64,000 nt of DNA from JAVBTR01 sp031556065. GTDB taxonomy: Bacteria > Bacillota > Clostridia > Christensenellales > Aristaeellaceae. A program made the translations under genes and the position numbers. Location: assembly GCA_031556065.1 (NCBI GenBank), contig JAVBTR010000018.1:47210-111209 (forward strand), in the 5' to 3' direction. The notes beneath the pieces were generated by a model. It worked only from the letters and a program-made list of their open reading frames with translations. It was not told the origin of the DNA and made no database searches. Each line of letters starts with the position of its first letter. The first letter of the stretch is position 1. Of this stretch, positions 43,876 to 54,200 are shown piece by piece.

Positions 43876-44334
43876 CTATGGGTAAACCACCTTAAAGTCT
43901 TCAAATACGATAGGTGTATCTAGCGTAAATTGAAAGCCCAGTTCGTTGCCTTCTTTGGTAAATATGGAAAAATGGGTAGCCTGCCAAGATTCAAGGTTAC
44001 TGTCTTCTCCTTCTCTTTTGCAGATATCAAATGTCACATCCTTGAAGGGTAAAATAGTTACCGCAGTATTCTCAATAACACATTTGGGGGTACCCTGCCA
44101 GTCTGTCACGATACCCAGGGAACCGACCGTAGGAATCGGGTCATTTTCTGCCTGATAACTTAGTAAACAAGAAGTGGTGGCCGTCTTGGTTGCCGATAGA
44201 ATCAGCGATAGTAAATCATTGGCGATGGCTTCAGTAGGCCCCATATACCCGCAAAAGGAATAATGACTATCGGGATGCCTTCCTGTTTGCTGCAAAAAAC
44301 GGCTCCAGTAATCTTTAATAACCTTTTCGTTCAT
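43876..44334 (-). CDS. ASCH domain protein
   Basis: A 152-residue protein with the ASCH (PUA-like) fold, proposed to bind RNA or modified nucleotides. It begins VIKDYWSRFLQQTGRHPDSH and has LILSATKTATTSCLLSYQAE (conserved TKTATTS), LGIVTDWQGTPKCVIE and VTILPFKDVTFD, then EGEDSNLESWQATHFSIF. This matches the YqfB/ASCH group found in Firmicutes. AAGGAGG precedes the start. It is the last gene in the TetR-led operon; the cellular role is unknown. Confidence 0.88.
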   Translation of the reverse strand: MNEKVIKDYWSRFLQQTGRHPDSHYSFCGYMGPTEAIANDLLSLILSATKTATTSCLLSYQAENDPIPTVGSLGIVTDWQGTPKCVIENTAVTILPFKDVTFDICKREGEDSNLESWQATHFSIFTKEGNELGFQFTLDTPIVFEDFKVVYP

Positions 44335-44403
44335 TATTTCATTCCTCCTTCAATTCCTAGCCGGTCTAAAATGCTGGCCTTCAAAAACCAACTTATGCTC
44401 CCC

Positions 44404-44658
44404 TCAAAGTGTCTTGTAAAACACCTTGAGCTTTTGCTTTGTTTCATCCTTCAGAAACTTATCAGGGATACCTTCTATGGCACCTTGTATGCCGTAAAGC
44501 ATATGCAGACATGCACCTGGATCAACCTGAACACGGATACGCACAAACGCTTCTTCCGCGCCGATTTCCCTGAGCTGTTCCGGGGTTTGAATCCCCACTT
44601 TAAGCAAGCTTTCTTCTAAGACTTTGCCCACATTGGGTAGGGAGGATAAATCGCTCAT
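44404..44658 (-). CDS. TfoX C-terminal domain protein
   Basis: An 84-residue helical protein equal to the C-terminal domain of TfoX/Sxy competence regulators: LSSLPNVGKVLEESLLKVGI, TPEQLREIGAEEAFVRI, CLHMLYGIQGAIEGI. The N-terminal TfoX domain is absent, as in many stand-alone Firmicutes versions, so a competence role is not implied. ATG 44658 is 9 bases from AGGAG; an ATG at 44667 would be too close. It follows the zinc-ribbon gene by 12 bases. Confidence 0.88.
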   Translation of the reverse strand: MSDLSSLPNVGKVLEESLLKVGIQTPEQLREIGAEEAFVRIRVQVDPGACLHMLYGIQGAIEGIPDKFLKDETKQKLKVFYKTL

Positions 44659-44670
44659 ACATTTCATCTC

Positions 44671-44916
44671 CTACGAAAAATAATTCGCCCACGCAGGTAG
44701 CCTCTTCATCATGCTTTCGGCTGCTTCCAAAGCGACACCTTGATCAACCCCCTGGGTCTTAACAATAAAACATGCCAAGCTCTCCCGCTTCTCTTCAAAG
44801 GATTGCATCCCTCCGTCTGGACGGGCGCAGTGAATACAGTAATCCTTGCTCATATCATTCATGGCAAAATCCCTTGCCTGGTTCATGGGCATACCACATG
44901 CAATACATTTTTTCAT
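44671..44916 (-). CDS. Zinc-ribbon domain protein
   Basis: An 81-residue protein with two cysteine pairs of a zinc ribbon, KKCIACGMPM and DYCIHCARPDG, followed by a helical tail (SFEEKRESLACFIVKT). This matches a small family (putative zinc ribbon, PF12674-like) often found near TetR regulators. AAGGAGG precedes ATG 44916. It lies between TetR and TfoX-C genes in one operon. Function unknown. Confidence 0.85.
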   Translation of the reverse strand: MKKCIACGMPMNQARDFAMNDMSKDYCIHCARPDGGMQSFEEKRESLACFIVKTQGVDQGVALEAAESMMKRLPAWANYFS

Positions 44917-44931
44917 TTTGGCTCCTCCTTG

Positions 44932-45516
44932 CTATTTTGAAATAAGGGCGATAAAGGTCTCCACCAATTCATTGCCGCACTTTTTCAGCACAGATGCTCC
45001 GGGCGCGAACAGCTCACTGTTTTGCAAATAGTAATGCAGTAGCCCCAGCCATGTGTTAAGCAGCATATGCAAGGGCAAATCCTTTACTTTTCCCGCTTCC
45101 TTGCCCTTTTCTATGGCCACGGAAAAATGGATAGACAGGGTCGATTGCAGGGAGATCAAAAGCATTCTTGTTTCTTCAGGCAAAACGGAAAGCTCCGTAA
45201 GCATGTTTTTATAGAAGGCTTCATACTGTTCTAAGCTTCCGATGTGTTTATAAAGCAGTTCGGATATATCAATATCCACCGCAGCGAGCGCATGGAGCTT
45301 ATTGCCAAGTTCCTGTGCAAACCGTTTAAGAACATGAAGCTGTAATTCTTCCCTTGTAGGAAAATGCACAAATATGGAACCGTGAGCAATGCCTGCCTTT
45401 TGTGCGATTTCGTTTGTTGTGGCCGTGAAGCCTTTGGATGCATACAGCGAAAAAGCTGTATCACTTATCTTTCGCCTTGTCCGCTCCTTTTGCTCATGCC
45501 GTGTGATATTTTCCAT
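44932..45516 (-). CDS. TetR-family transcriptional regulator
   Basis: A 194-residue repressor leading the small operon (TetR, zinc ribbon, TfoX-C, ASCH). The DNA-binding domain reads RRKISDTAFSLYASKGFTAT, TNEIAQKAGIAHGSIFVHFP and TREELQLHVLKRF. The C-terminal domain is helical with no recognisable ligand motif. GGAGG is 7 bases before ATG 45516. Autoregulation of the operon is likely but no palindrome is obvious upstream. Confidence 0.92.
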   Translation of the reverse strand: MENITRHEQKERTRRKISDTAFSLYASKGFTATTNEIAQKAGIAHGSIFVHFPTREELQLHVLKRFAQELGNKLHALAAVDIDISELLYKHIGSLEQYEAFYKNMLTELSVLPEETRMLLISLQSTLSIHFSVAIEKGKEAGKVKDLPLHMLLNTWLGLLHYYLQNSELFAPGASVLKKCGNELVETFIALISK

Positions 45517-45644
45517 ACGATGACCTCCAGCTCAGTGAGTCTTTAATCATTATATTGTTTTCAGCACAGCTTGTCAACATTCAAGCATCATCCCGTTAAA
45601 AGCATCACCCAAGCTCCACCCCTTATATCTCAAAGGGTAAAAAA

Positions 45645-45929
45645 GGGGGCTGTCGCAGCAAGAGTTGGGATACATAAGGGATTTCATCCCTTATGGGGTG
45701 TGGGCGGAACCCACCGTGCCTATTGAAATCTAAAAACAAAACCCAGGTCAAGGAAGCGTTAGCAGCCCTTGATACCAGCTTACTTGCAGCCAAGCTGATG
45801 TCAAGAATCGTTTTACTCTCTTGACCTGGGTATTGTTTTTACCTTCGATAGGTTACGTTGGGTTTCACCCAAACCCATTCAAGGGTTACCACCCTTGAAA
45901 ATCCCCTATTCTTACTGCCACAGCCCCCT
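45645..45929. repeat. Intergenic inverted-repeat element, copy 2, with a nested element
   Basis: About 285 bp with terminal inverted repeats GGGGGCTGTCGCAGCAAGAG and the complement of TTCTTACTGCCACAGCCCCC, 17 of 20 matching. It shares the terminal motif GGCTGTCGC-GCAAG and the many short hairpins with the copy at 11588-11748. Hairpins include ATAAGGGA/TCCCTTAT, GTGGG/CCCAC and TTCAAGGGT/ACCCTTGAA. It is longer than copy 1 because a separate inverted-repeat unit (45731-45841) lies inside. No protein is encoded. Confidence 0.65.
45731..45841. repeat. Nested 111-bp inverted-repeat unit
   Basis: TAAAAACAAAACCCAGGTCA (from 45731, ending AG at 45752) is repeated inverted at 45820-45841 with one mismatch in 22. 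Weaker pairing continues outward (CCTATTGAA with TTCGATAGG). The 67-base centre has further short complementary parts. It could be a MITE or a structured RNA gene. Confidence 0.6.
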
Positions 45930-46128
45930 CAGATCATCACCAAACCCTCCGATCTTCATTCCGAAATCGGCGGCCCCCTTCGGGGCATTGAACGGAGCGA
46001 AGTCCCTGTGCGGCGAATTTCGATGGGATTTTGAAGAAATTCCTGCCTTGCCCGAAGCCCTTTCAGGGCCTTCCTGGGCCGATGGCCCCGACCGTAAAAT
46101 CGAAGATTTCACCGAATCAAATCATTCC
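45930..46128. other. Non-coding stretch downstream of the family 5 binding protein
   Basis: GC-rich sequence with small complementary blocks such as GGCCC/GGGCC but no convincing gene or clean terminator. A 66-codon frame here has no ribosome binding site or recognisable protein features. It may be a third, degraded repeat element. Confidence 0.4.
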
Positions 46129-48135
46129 TTAGGGTATGATCTGGGTGGTTCCATCCTTCTGGATGTACATGGCGTCGGTTAAATCGGCATACAATACAGA
46201 TTCTACCCAGCTGACACCAGCAGTCATCACGTAGTCGAGCAGACGGTAGTTGTGGAAATCGAAGTACACGTTAGTATACAGGGGAATGGCGGGTATCACT
46301 TCCGTCCAATACTCTTGGAATGCCACCCACTTTTTGCAATAAGCCATTACATCCCCAGGCTCCGTGCGTTTGAGATCCAGCGCCAATTCGTACAGCTTCT
46401 CATCCTCGTAGTGAGAAACGTTGGTTTCCACAGCGCCCTGAAGAGCATAGTCGATAGTGGGATCAAACCGGGTATAGAAGTCCAACCCCAAATAGAACAT
46501 ATGGTTGGTACGTTCCGTTACGCCGGTAAGCATATCCAGCAAATCCGTATAAGCAATGGGCTCCACTGTTAGTTTAATGCCAATAGTGTTCAGCTGCTTC
46601 TGCCAAGTCTTAAACAGGTTGGCCGCAGGGCTGTTCTTAGGAATAGTCAGGGTCAGATCCAAGCCCTGGAGTTCATCCCCTACTTTTTTGTAGCGGATGC
46701 CAGAAACATATTCCTTGCCATCCTTATCCAAAGTCCAGCCGTCTTGAATAAGCAGTTCCTTAGCACTATCTAAATCGAATGCGTAGGTGGTCAGCCCTTC
46801 CAGGTTAAGTTCTTCCCACGCCGCTGTTTGCTGTTCTTCCGATAGCTTGCTGTTTTCTTTAATTGGCGGGTTCAGCATCCCGTTAACGACTTGTACCATC
46901 CACTGGCCAAGGCCATAGAAGCCATCTACTGGCATACCGAAGCCTTTGGTAAGCTGATCGGCAAAATTAACCCTATCCAGGCTCATCGTCAGCGCCTGGC
47001 GCACTGCCAGGGCTTGGATGGGGCCCTGCTCGCAGTTGAAGGAAATCATACCCAGGCCAGGACGCATGGCGTTCTTCATTACCACGCCGCCATTAGCTGT
47101 GGCATCGATACCTGCTTGGATCAAATTTCCATCTGCGGCATTGGCAATTAAGTCCAGTTTGCCGCTTTTCAATTCACCCAAAGCTGTCTGGGATTGAATA
47201 GGGCGGAAAATAATCAAATCGATGGTAGGTACATGGCCTTCCGCATCACCAATATAATACTCGTTCAAGTACATATTGGCGATATGATCCGCTGCATTAT
47301 ACTCTTCCATATAATATGGGCCGGATACCACCTTGGGGTTGGTCATATAACCAGTTTCCGGGCTCAAAATGGTTTGTTCAAGCACCGCGGCGGTGAAATC
47401 GCCTTCGATGTAAGCACCCTTGCCATCATCTTTAACCACGCAGCCGGGCGCGATCACATCAATGGGATACGGTACAACGTTCAAATACCCAAGCTCAAAG
47501 AAATAAGGCAGGTATTCATTGCTCACCGTAATAGCGAACTCGTAATCCCCCATCAAGCGAACGCCTGCGAACACATCACTTTCGCCGGAATGGTAAGCTT
47601 CATAGCCGATAAACGCATTGGCCTTTTCATTGTCGCCGCCAATTTCCGCGATCTGTTTAGACGCAGCCAGCAAAACCGAAAATACATAATCCTTGGCCAT
47701 GATAGGCGTTCCGTCTGAGTAAAGCAAGTCTTCCCGGATGACTACAAAGTAACGCTTGTTACCCTTGCCATCGGTAGCGCTTATGCTAGAGTTAACGATA
47801 TGGCTGTCCACCGCATAGGTGCCCAATTCGTTATGCCAACCCACCAAATTATAACCATGCAAAAGCGATTCTGTTTCCAAATCGGGCGAGTTATTGCCGC
47901 CCATTATATCATTAAAGAAGTTCCCGGTCATAACCGATGTGGAGCCCACGATCAGCTTCTGGAACTGCTCCCTCCGGGTACGGTCTTTGATTTCAACTTC
48001 AGCATCCAATTGCTCTTCGTCATCTTGAACTTCAACCTGAGCGTCGTCATCCAAAATGATAACCTCTTCTGCCAATGCCGCCAGGGATGTAAACAGCATC
48101 AACACCGTCATGAATACGCAGAGCCACTTTTTCAT
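46129..48135 (-). CDS. Extracellular solute-binding protein, family 5 (peptide/nickel type)
   Basis: A 668-residue periplasmic-type binding protein for peptides or similar ligands. The signal peptide is MKKWLCVFMTVLMLFTSL with cleavage after ALA (residue 22); there is no lipobox. An acidic stretch follows (VEVQDDEEQLDAEVEIKD). Family 5 features include YFVVIREDLLYSDGTPIMAK, DYVFSVLLAAS, MISFNCEQGPIQALAVRQAL and DPTIDYALQG. It is longer than typical OppA (about 540). No permease or ATPase genes are next to it, so partner genes are elsewhere. AGGAGG precedes the start. Confidence 0.9.
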   Translation of the reverse strand: MKKWLCVFMTVLMLFTSLAALAEEVIILDDDAQVEVQDDEEQLDAEVEIKDRTRREQFQKLIVGSTSVMTGNFFNDIMGGNNSPDLETESLLHGYNLVGWHNELGTYAVDSHIVNSSISATDGKGNKRYFVVIREDLLYSDGTPIMAKDYVFSVLLAASKQIAEIGGDNEKANAFIGYEAYHSGESDVFAGVRLMGDYEFAITVSNEYLPYFFELGYLNVVPYPIDVIAPGCVVKDDGKGAYIEGDFTAAVLEQTILSPETGYMTNPKVVSGPYYMEEYNAADHIANMYLNEYYIGDAEGHVPTIDLIIFRPIQSQTALGELKSGKLDLIANAADGNLIQAGIDATANGGVVMKNAMRPGLGMISFNCEQGPIQALAVRQALTMSLDRVNFADQLTKGFGMPVDGFYGLGQWMVQVVNGMLNPPIKENSKLSEEQQTAAWEELNLEGLTTYAFDLDSAKELLIQDGWTLDKDGKEYVSGIRYKKVGDELQGLDLTLTIPKNSPAANLFKTWQKQLNTIGIKLTVEPIAYTDLLDMLTGVTERTNHMFYLGLDFYTRFDPTIDYALQGAVETNVSHYEDEKLYELALDLKRTEPGDVMAYCKKWVAFQEYWTEVIPAIPLYTNVYFDFHNYRLLDYVMTAGVSWVESVLYADLTDAMYIQKDGTTQIIP

Positions 48136-48213
48136 TGAAAACCCTCCTAAAGGCTTGCGCCTGGTGATTTACCTGCCGGCCATCCCGGCATGGATTAAGC
48201 AACTAAGATTCGA

Positions 48214-48249
48214 TTCCCGGCCCGGAGGGAATCCCTCCGGGGCCGGGAA
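48214..48249 (-). terminator. Terminator of the giant surface protein gene
   Basis: TTCCCGGCCC-GGAGGGA and TCCCTCCGGGGCCGGGAA pair almost perfectly over about 17 positions with a tiny loop, starting 12 bases after the giant gene's stop on the minus strand. The U-run is short, but the stem is very strong. Confidence 0.7.
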
Positions 48250-48260
48250 AAGGTTAAGGT

Positions 48261-51200
48261 TTAACGGTCATGATAGCCTCTGCCTTGGTTGCTATGATCG
48301 CCGAACAACGGGGTATCCTCTTCAATAAGGCTTACCAGGTTGTAGCGATAGCGGATGCTATCGGGTGCGCCTTGCTCAATCAAGGCTTCGACTTCGTCGT
48401 CGGTCAGTACAGTAATGTCTTCAATAACGATTGTTTCCTTCGTTTCCGGATTTACAAACGAGATTTTCACCGGTGTGTACCAGACAACCACTTTCTTGTT
48501 GGCACCATTCATGGTCACGGTTACAAAGGCGTTGCCTGCCTTGTATCCATCCACTTCTGGGGATTCCACCGTCACGGTTTCGCCATTCTTCAGGTCGCTG
48601 AGTACCTTGGCGGGAGCCACGATCGTGTTATCCAGGCCACGATAGGTCACTGTTAAGGTGTACTTATCTTCCGCGTAATGGACATACAAGATCTGGTTAT
48701 CGATCAGTGTGCCTTCGTGGAACTTGAAGTCCGCTGTCCAACCGGGAACCTGCGGGCTTACCACATGGTACAGATCACCGTAGCCGTATTCCTTCACGAA
48801 ATCGGGCTTGAAAGTGTTCCCTGCTTCGTCCACATAGTGGATAATCAGCTTAAAGGTCTTTCTGACGTAGGTCACCGTGATGTTCTCGTTCTTTGTCAGC
48901 TTACCGGCCACCAAATCCAGTGAGCAGGTGTGGCTGGGGTACTGTTCGGATAAGTAGCTATAGTCCGCGCCGTAGGGCAGAATGTAAGTAACAGTCTTGG
49001 TTCCCTTGCCGCCTGCGCCATTGAACTGGTAGGTAATGGTCAGCTTCAGGTCGGAATTAGTGGTTACCTTGTCGTTGCCTTCCACAGTCGTGCCTTGGGG
49101 GTTATCCTTGTTAGGCGCGGTTTTGCCGGTTGCGGTGAAGCTGTTTTCAACCTTGCCTGCCACTGCGTTTTCAGTGGTGATGGTATAGTCATAAGCATAT
49201 ACCTTTTCTTCACCAGGTGCAAGCACCACAATGGTCTCTTTAAAGTCGGGCAGGAGGCTGTCTTTCACTTCAATATTGTGTACCGTCATGGTGCCAGTGT
49301 TCTTCACTGTTACCTTAAAGCTGATGGTATCACCTGCTGCAGGCTGGCTGGGCTTGGAACCGCTGTCCTTCTTCACAGGCAGGTCGCCGTAGCTATTGGT
49401 GCTCGCGTCGACCGTAGCGGGCAGGTTTTCTTCGGGGTCTATTCCGCCTGCGCCCTTCGCCGTTGCGTTGGCAGCATTGGTAAAGCCGCCATTGTCCACA
49501 TCGCCCTGGGTTACAGTGTAGGTATACTTCACAGTGTGATAAGCGCCAGGTGCCAAGGTATCCACAGTCCAGCTGTTGTTCTTTGCCAGTTCTGCGCTAC
49601 CCTTGAGGCTGTCGGTAATAACGATATCCTTTAACGTTACGTTGCCAATGTTCTTTACCGTTACCTCGAATTCAACCTTATCTCCCACCTTCAGATCGGT
49701 AGCCTTGCCAATGACCTTCTTGGTTACCTCCTTAGCAGGTTCATGCTTGGGAAGAACGATTGCTTCACCTGTATGGCTGGTGTTCTTGTCAATGAACTCT
49801 TCATGCTGCCATTTTGCTATTGCCGTGTTGCGCACTTCGCCGGCATCTACATCTGCTTGAGTGATCTTATAATCATAGGAGATATCAACACTCCCATGAA
49901 CCTTGATCTCATCGATCCTCCAAGCGTTTTTGCCTGTGGCGCTATCCAGCACCTTGGTCAGCTTGACAGCGTTCTTAGAACCATCCACCGCTTTCACATT
50001 CGTCACGCTGTCGATCAGCGTATCGAATACCAGCACACCCTTCATATCCACGTTGCCCAGGTTTCGGATCGCCACATGGAATGTTGCTGTATCGTCAACC
50101 TTCAGTTCGTAGTCTGCGTGCTCATGTGCCTTGTGGATCCCCAGTAACGGGTTGTAGAACACGTTAGTGGGTACTTCCTTGCTGTCATCAGCGGGCGGGG
50201 TAGCGCCTTCAGCATCGGGGCCTTGTGCGCTGGCTGTGGCCGTGTTGACAATGCCGTTGTTGTTGATGTCCGCCTGGATTACAACGTAGGTATATTCCAC
50301 GATGAATGATTTTCCAGGTGCCAGGGAATCGATTGTCCATTTTGCATTGTCGCCAACCAAGGTCACCTTGGCCTTCATCGTGTCTTTGATTTCCACATTG
50401 CGCAGCGTTACATTGCCGGTGTTCTTTACCTCTACCGTATAAGTAATGATATCGTTCACTTCGGCCAGTTTCGCCCTTGCAGCTACCGTGTTGGCTTTAT
50501 CCTTTGTAATTTCAGCCTTCTTGGTAGTGGTCATCTTCGGTTCGTACTTGGTTTTTACTGTTTTATCCGCGGTGTCGGTGGCTGTCTCTACCTCATCGTC
50601 TTCGTGTCCAACTACATCAGTCAGATCAACCACACTCTTGGCATCAACCTTGGCTGTGTTCTCTACTTTCAGTGCGTCCAGATCATCCTGAGTGACAGTG
50701 TAGCTATAAGTAACTGTTACAGATTCTTCAGGAGCCAGTGTCTTAATCTCCTTACCATCTGTGTCTTTCTTCCAGTTCCAGACAGCTTTGTCGCCGGTCT
50801 TCGCATCATCCAAGTCGAAATCCTTAAGGGTTACGTTTCCGGTATTGGTGATCACGATTTCATAGTTAATCACAGTACCGAAAGTGGGCACGCCATCGTC
50901 CTTATCTGCCTTCTTTACGATAGACAGAGCAGGCTGGTTCAGCGTAAAGATATCGATCTTAGAATCATTGGTTTCTTCAGATTCAATATCCGGCTCATCT
51001 TCCCTCTGATCCTTCGCCGTAGCACTGGCCTTGTTAGGCACATAGCCGCGATCCACGTCAACCTGGGTTACCTCATACTTGTAGGTAATGGTTGCATCTT
51101 TGCCCGGAGCAAGATCGATAGGATCGAACAGCTTCGCGTTATTTAGAGTCGTTAAGTCCAGTGTCAGTGAGTCAGCGGGAATGATGCCCTTAAGGGTTAC

Positions 51201-54200
51201 ATTGCCCGAGTTGGTGATGGTCACTTCATACTCTAAAATGTCGCCCAACTCTACAATAGTTTCCTTTTGCTCGGATGTCTTAGTTACTGTGAGCCCAGGA
51301 TCACAATCGACTTCTACACCACACGGGTCAGAAGATTCGGAGTAGTCCTTCTCTGTCCCCTTTTCTGGCTCATCTTCATCCAGCAAGGTGACTGTTGCTG
51401 TTGCCGTGTTGGTAATCTTTTCCTTCCATGCATCAGCATCGGTTACAGTGTAAGTAAAGTCGACATACTCGGATTCCCCAACGCCGATCAGATCAATCGT
51501 CTGCGTTCCTTCGTCAGAAATGCCTTCCAGCGGATCTGCTACTGTTACATCTTCAAGCGTTACGTTGCCGGTGTTTTTAACAGTCACCCGATAGGTGATT
51601 TCATTTCCTTCTTCGACTGCCTTGTCACCAAGAAGCACAAGTCCGTCATCAACGGTGATATAAGCTTTCTTCGTTACTTCAAAGCCAGGCCTATAATCTA
51701 CTGGTACCGTGATTTCGACAGTAACATCCGCATCATTCTCGATCGGATCCTCACCCTCTCTGGGTGCCGGTGCTTCAGCGCTGGCTTTATTGTAAATCTT
51801 ACCAGCATCGATGTCGCTTTGGATCGCAGTATAGGTGTAGGTGATAGTCACTACTTCGCCTGGTTTCAGCGTGGTGATCAGCCATTCAGAAATAGCCTTG
51901 CTGTCAGCCATCTGCCTTGTAACCAAAGTATTATCAGGTTTAGTAAGCGCTGTTTGTACCAGATCAGACAGTTCGTCGTCAACTACAATGTCATTTAGCG
52001 TAATTGTACCGCTATTGGTAATGGTCACCTTATAGTTGATCACATCGCCAAGATCCGGATTTTCGTTAGGCGTAGCATGCTCATGGTCTGCGCTGTTGCA
52101 TTCGATTTCAACAAGTTCCTTCTTAACCAACAAAGCAGGTTCGTAGATGGAATCGATGTCGGCCTCGCTATCACCTGTGTTTTCGTCAGCGTCTGTAACC
52201 TTCGTGGCGCCATCCTTGGGATCGCCCTCTTCGTCCAGATCAAAGGTTTCATAACCTTCCGCTTCGGCAGCGTTGCTAATCTCATCTTCCAGCAGGTCGG
52301 CCGTTGTTACCGTATGCTTGTAGGTTATGGTAACATCTTCGCCACGCTCCAGCTTATCGATGGAGATAGCTGTAATGAACCCGTTTTCATTTGTTACATG
52401 CACATTCACATTCGCTGGATTCGCTGGCACAAAGACAACCTTACCATACATGCTGTCATCCAGATCAATCTTTTCAAGCGTGGTATTACCAGTATTGGTA
52501 ATCTTCACCGTATAGGTAATCACATCGCCTTCGGCAGCCTTGGTTGTATCATAGTCAGGCTTATCGGTGCGGTTGGGATTGTTAAATTCGGTTACCTCCG
52601 CCGCCTTCAAAATTGCCATCGCGGGATCGTGCACAACGGTCGTATCTACTACGGATTCTGTACTCTTGCCGTCGCTCGTTTCGGCCGGAACCGGTATGAC
52701 ATCATCATTGTCGTCCGTATTAGGATCAAGCACTGATGCTGCTGGCCCTTCACCTATGGCAGATGCAACGTTGTTAATCTTATCAAGCGAATCCACATCA
52801 ATCTGGCTTACAGTATAAGTGTAAGTAATCGTTTTGATTGGCTCCTCATACGGATCAAGATCGAAGCCTGCGCGGAGTTCGGCTAATAGATCAGCATCAA
52901 TCACGATTCCCTTGGCAGCTAAGGCTTCGACATTATCATAATCAGTGATATCAATATCGTTTTTAAGCATATCGCTGATCATAATATTCTTAACTGTTAC
53001 GTTACCATCATTTTTAACTTTAATGGTATAGGTGATCGTATCACCAGCATCCGCCGTATCTTTTAGACCCTTTGCAAAGCTGTTCTCACCGTAGGTAATA
53101 GCAGCAGTCTTTTCAATGGTCAAATGAGGCATATACTTCGTGAATGCAAGTTTTTCATCGCTTGTGGCTTCAATCTCTTCCTTGCCATCAACACGATCTT
53201 CAAGCCCTGGTGTTACTTCCCACGTGGCTGTGGCTGTATTTTTAATAACGCCTGTATCCACATCGTCAAAAGTAACGTCGTATGCGAAGTAGACTGGTTT
53301 GCTGTCTTTAACGGGAATAGCTGCAATTGTAGCGCTCTTTCCATCCAGAGAAACTACCAGTTGAGGAGGTTCGCTATTGGTTGCCAATTCTTGATAATCA
53401 GCCACATAAGCATTCACCCTGTTATCGGTAACTGTCACGCCTTCATCCAATGTTACATTGCCAGCGTTGGTTACAATTATCTTATAAATCAGGGTATCCT
53501 CTAGCTCCGCAACGTATTTCTGCGCTGCCGTTTGGTCAGCAAACGGCTTAATCTCGCCACCCGCAGCAGGGATATAGCCATACAGCTCTTTTACAACGCT
53601 AAGCTGCGGATCATATTTGGTATGCACTGTTTCGCTGTCCGTGCCAGGGGTTGTCAGCTCTTCGCCGTTAGGATCATTGCCAGTAGCGGTTGCTACGTTC
53701 CCTACCAGACCGTTGGTGTCGATATCGGCCTGTGTCACCGTATAGGTGTACTTGTAGGTCAGCGCTTCGCCAGGCTTTAAGGTTTCACCGATCCACTCAG
53801 GATTGGTTTCAGCCTCGGTAATAGCTGCATCCTGCATCGAGTCGGTAACCTCAATATCCGTCACTGTTACGTTGCCGGTATTGGTTACCACTACCGTGTA
53901 CTCAATGGTGTAGCCCTCTTCGGCCAGGTACGCCAGTTTGCCTGGCGTTGTGTCAGCGGGTACCGTCTCACCGTTCTTGTTCTTCACCACAACGGTCTTA
54001 ACAACACTCAGTTCGCCGTCGCACTCGATATCTTCTTCAACATCGGCATCAAGCTCATCTTCTACTTTGCCGTCGGTGTCTTTATCGAATACCTTTTCTT
54101 TGCTCGTTACAGATGCACCATTGGTAATTTCGCCCATTGCCACATCATCTGTCGTAAGAACATATTCGTAGGTAATCGTAAAGGATGCGCCGGGGGCCAG

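Noticed and set aside
45912..46112. 66-residue frame in the repeat-rich gap
   Set aside because: It begins inside the element's inverted end, has no ribosome binding site, and the composition fits repeat DNA.
47194..47718. 174-codon frame antisense to the family 5 binding protein
   Set aside because: It has no start signal, and the opposite strand encodes a clear family 5 protein over the full length.
50446..54171. Plus-strand frames rich in Ser, Val and Thr within the giant gene
   Set aside because: They are by-products of acidic, repetitive coding on the minus strand and have no start signals or domains.
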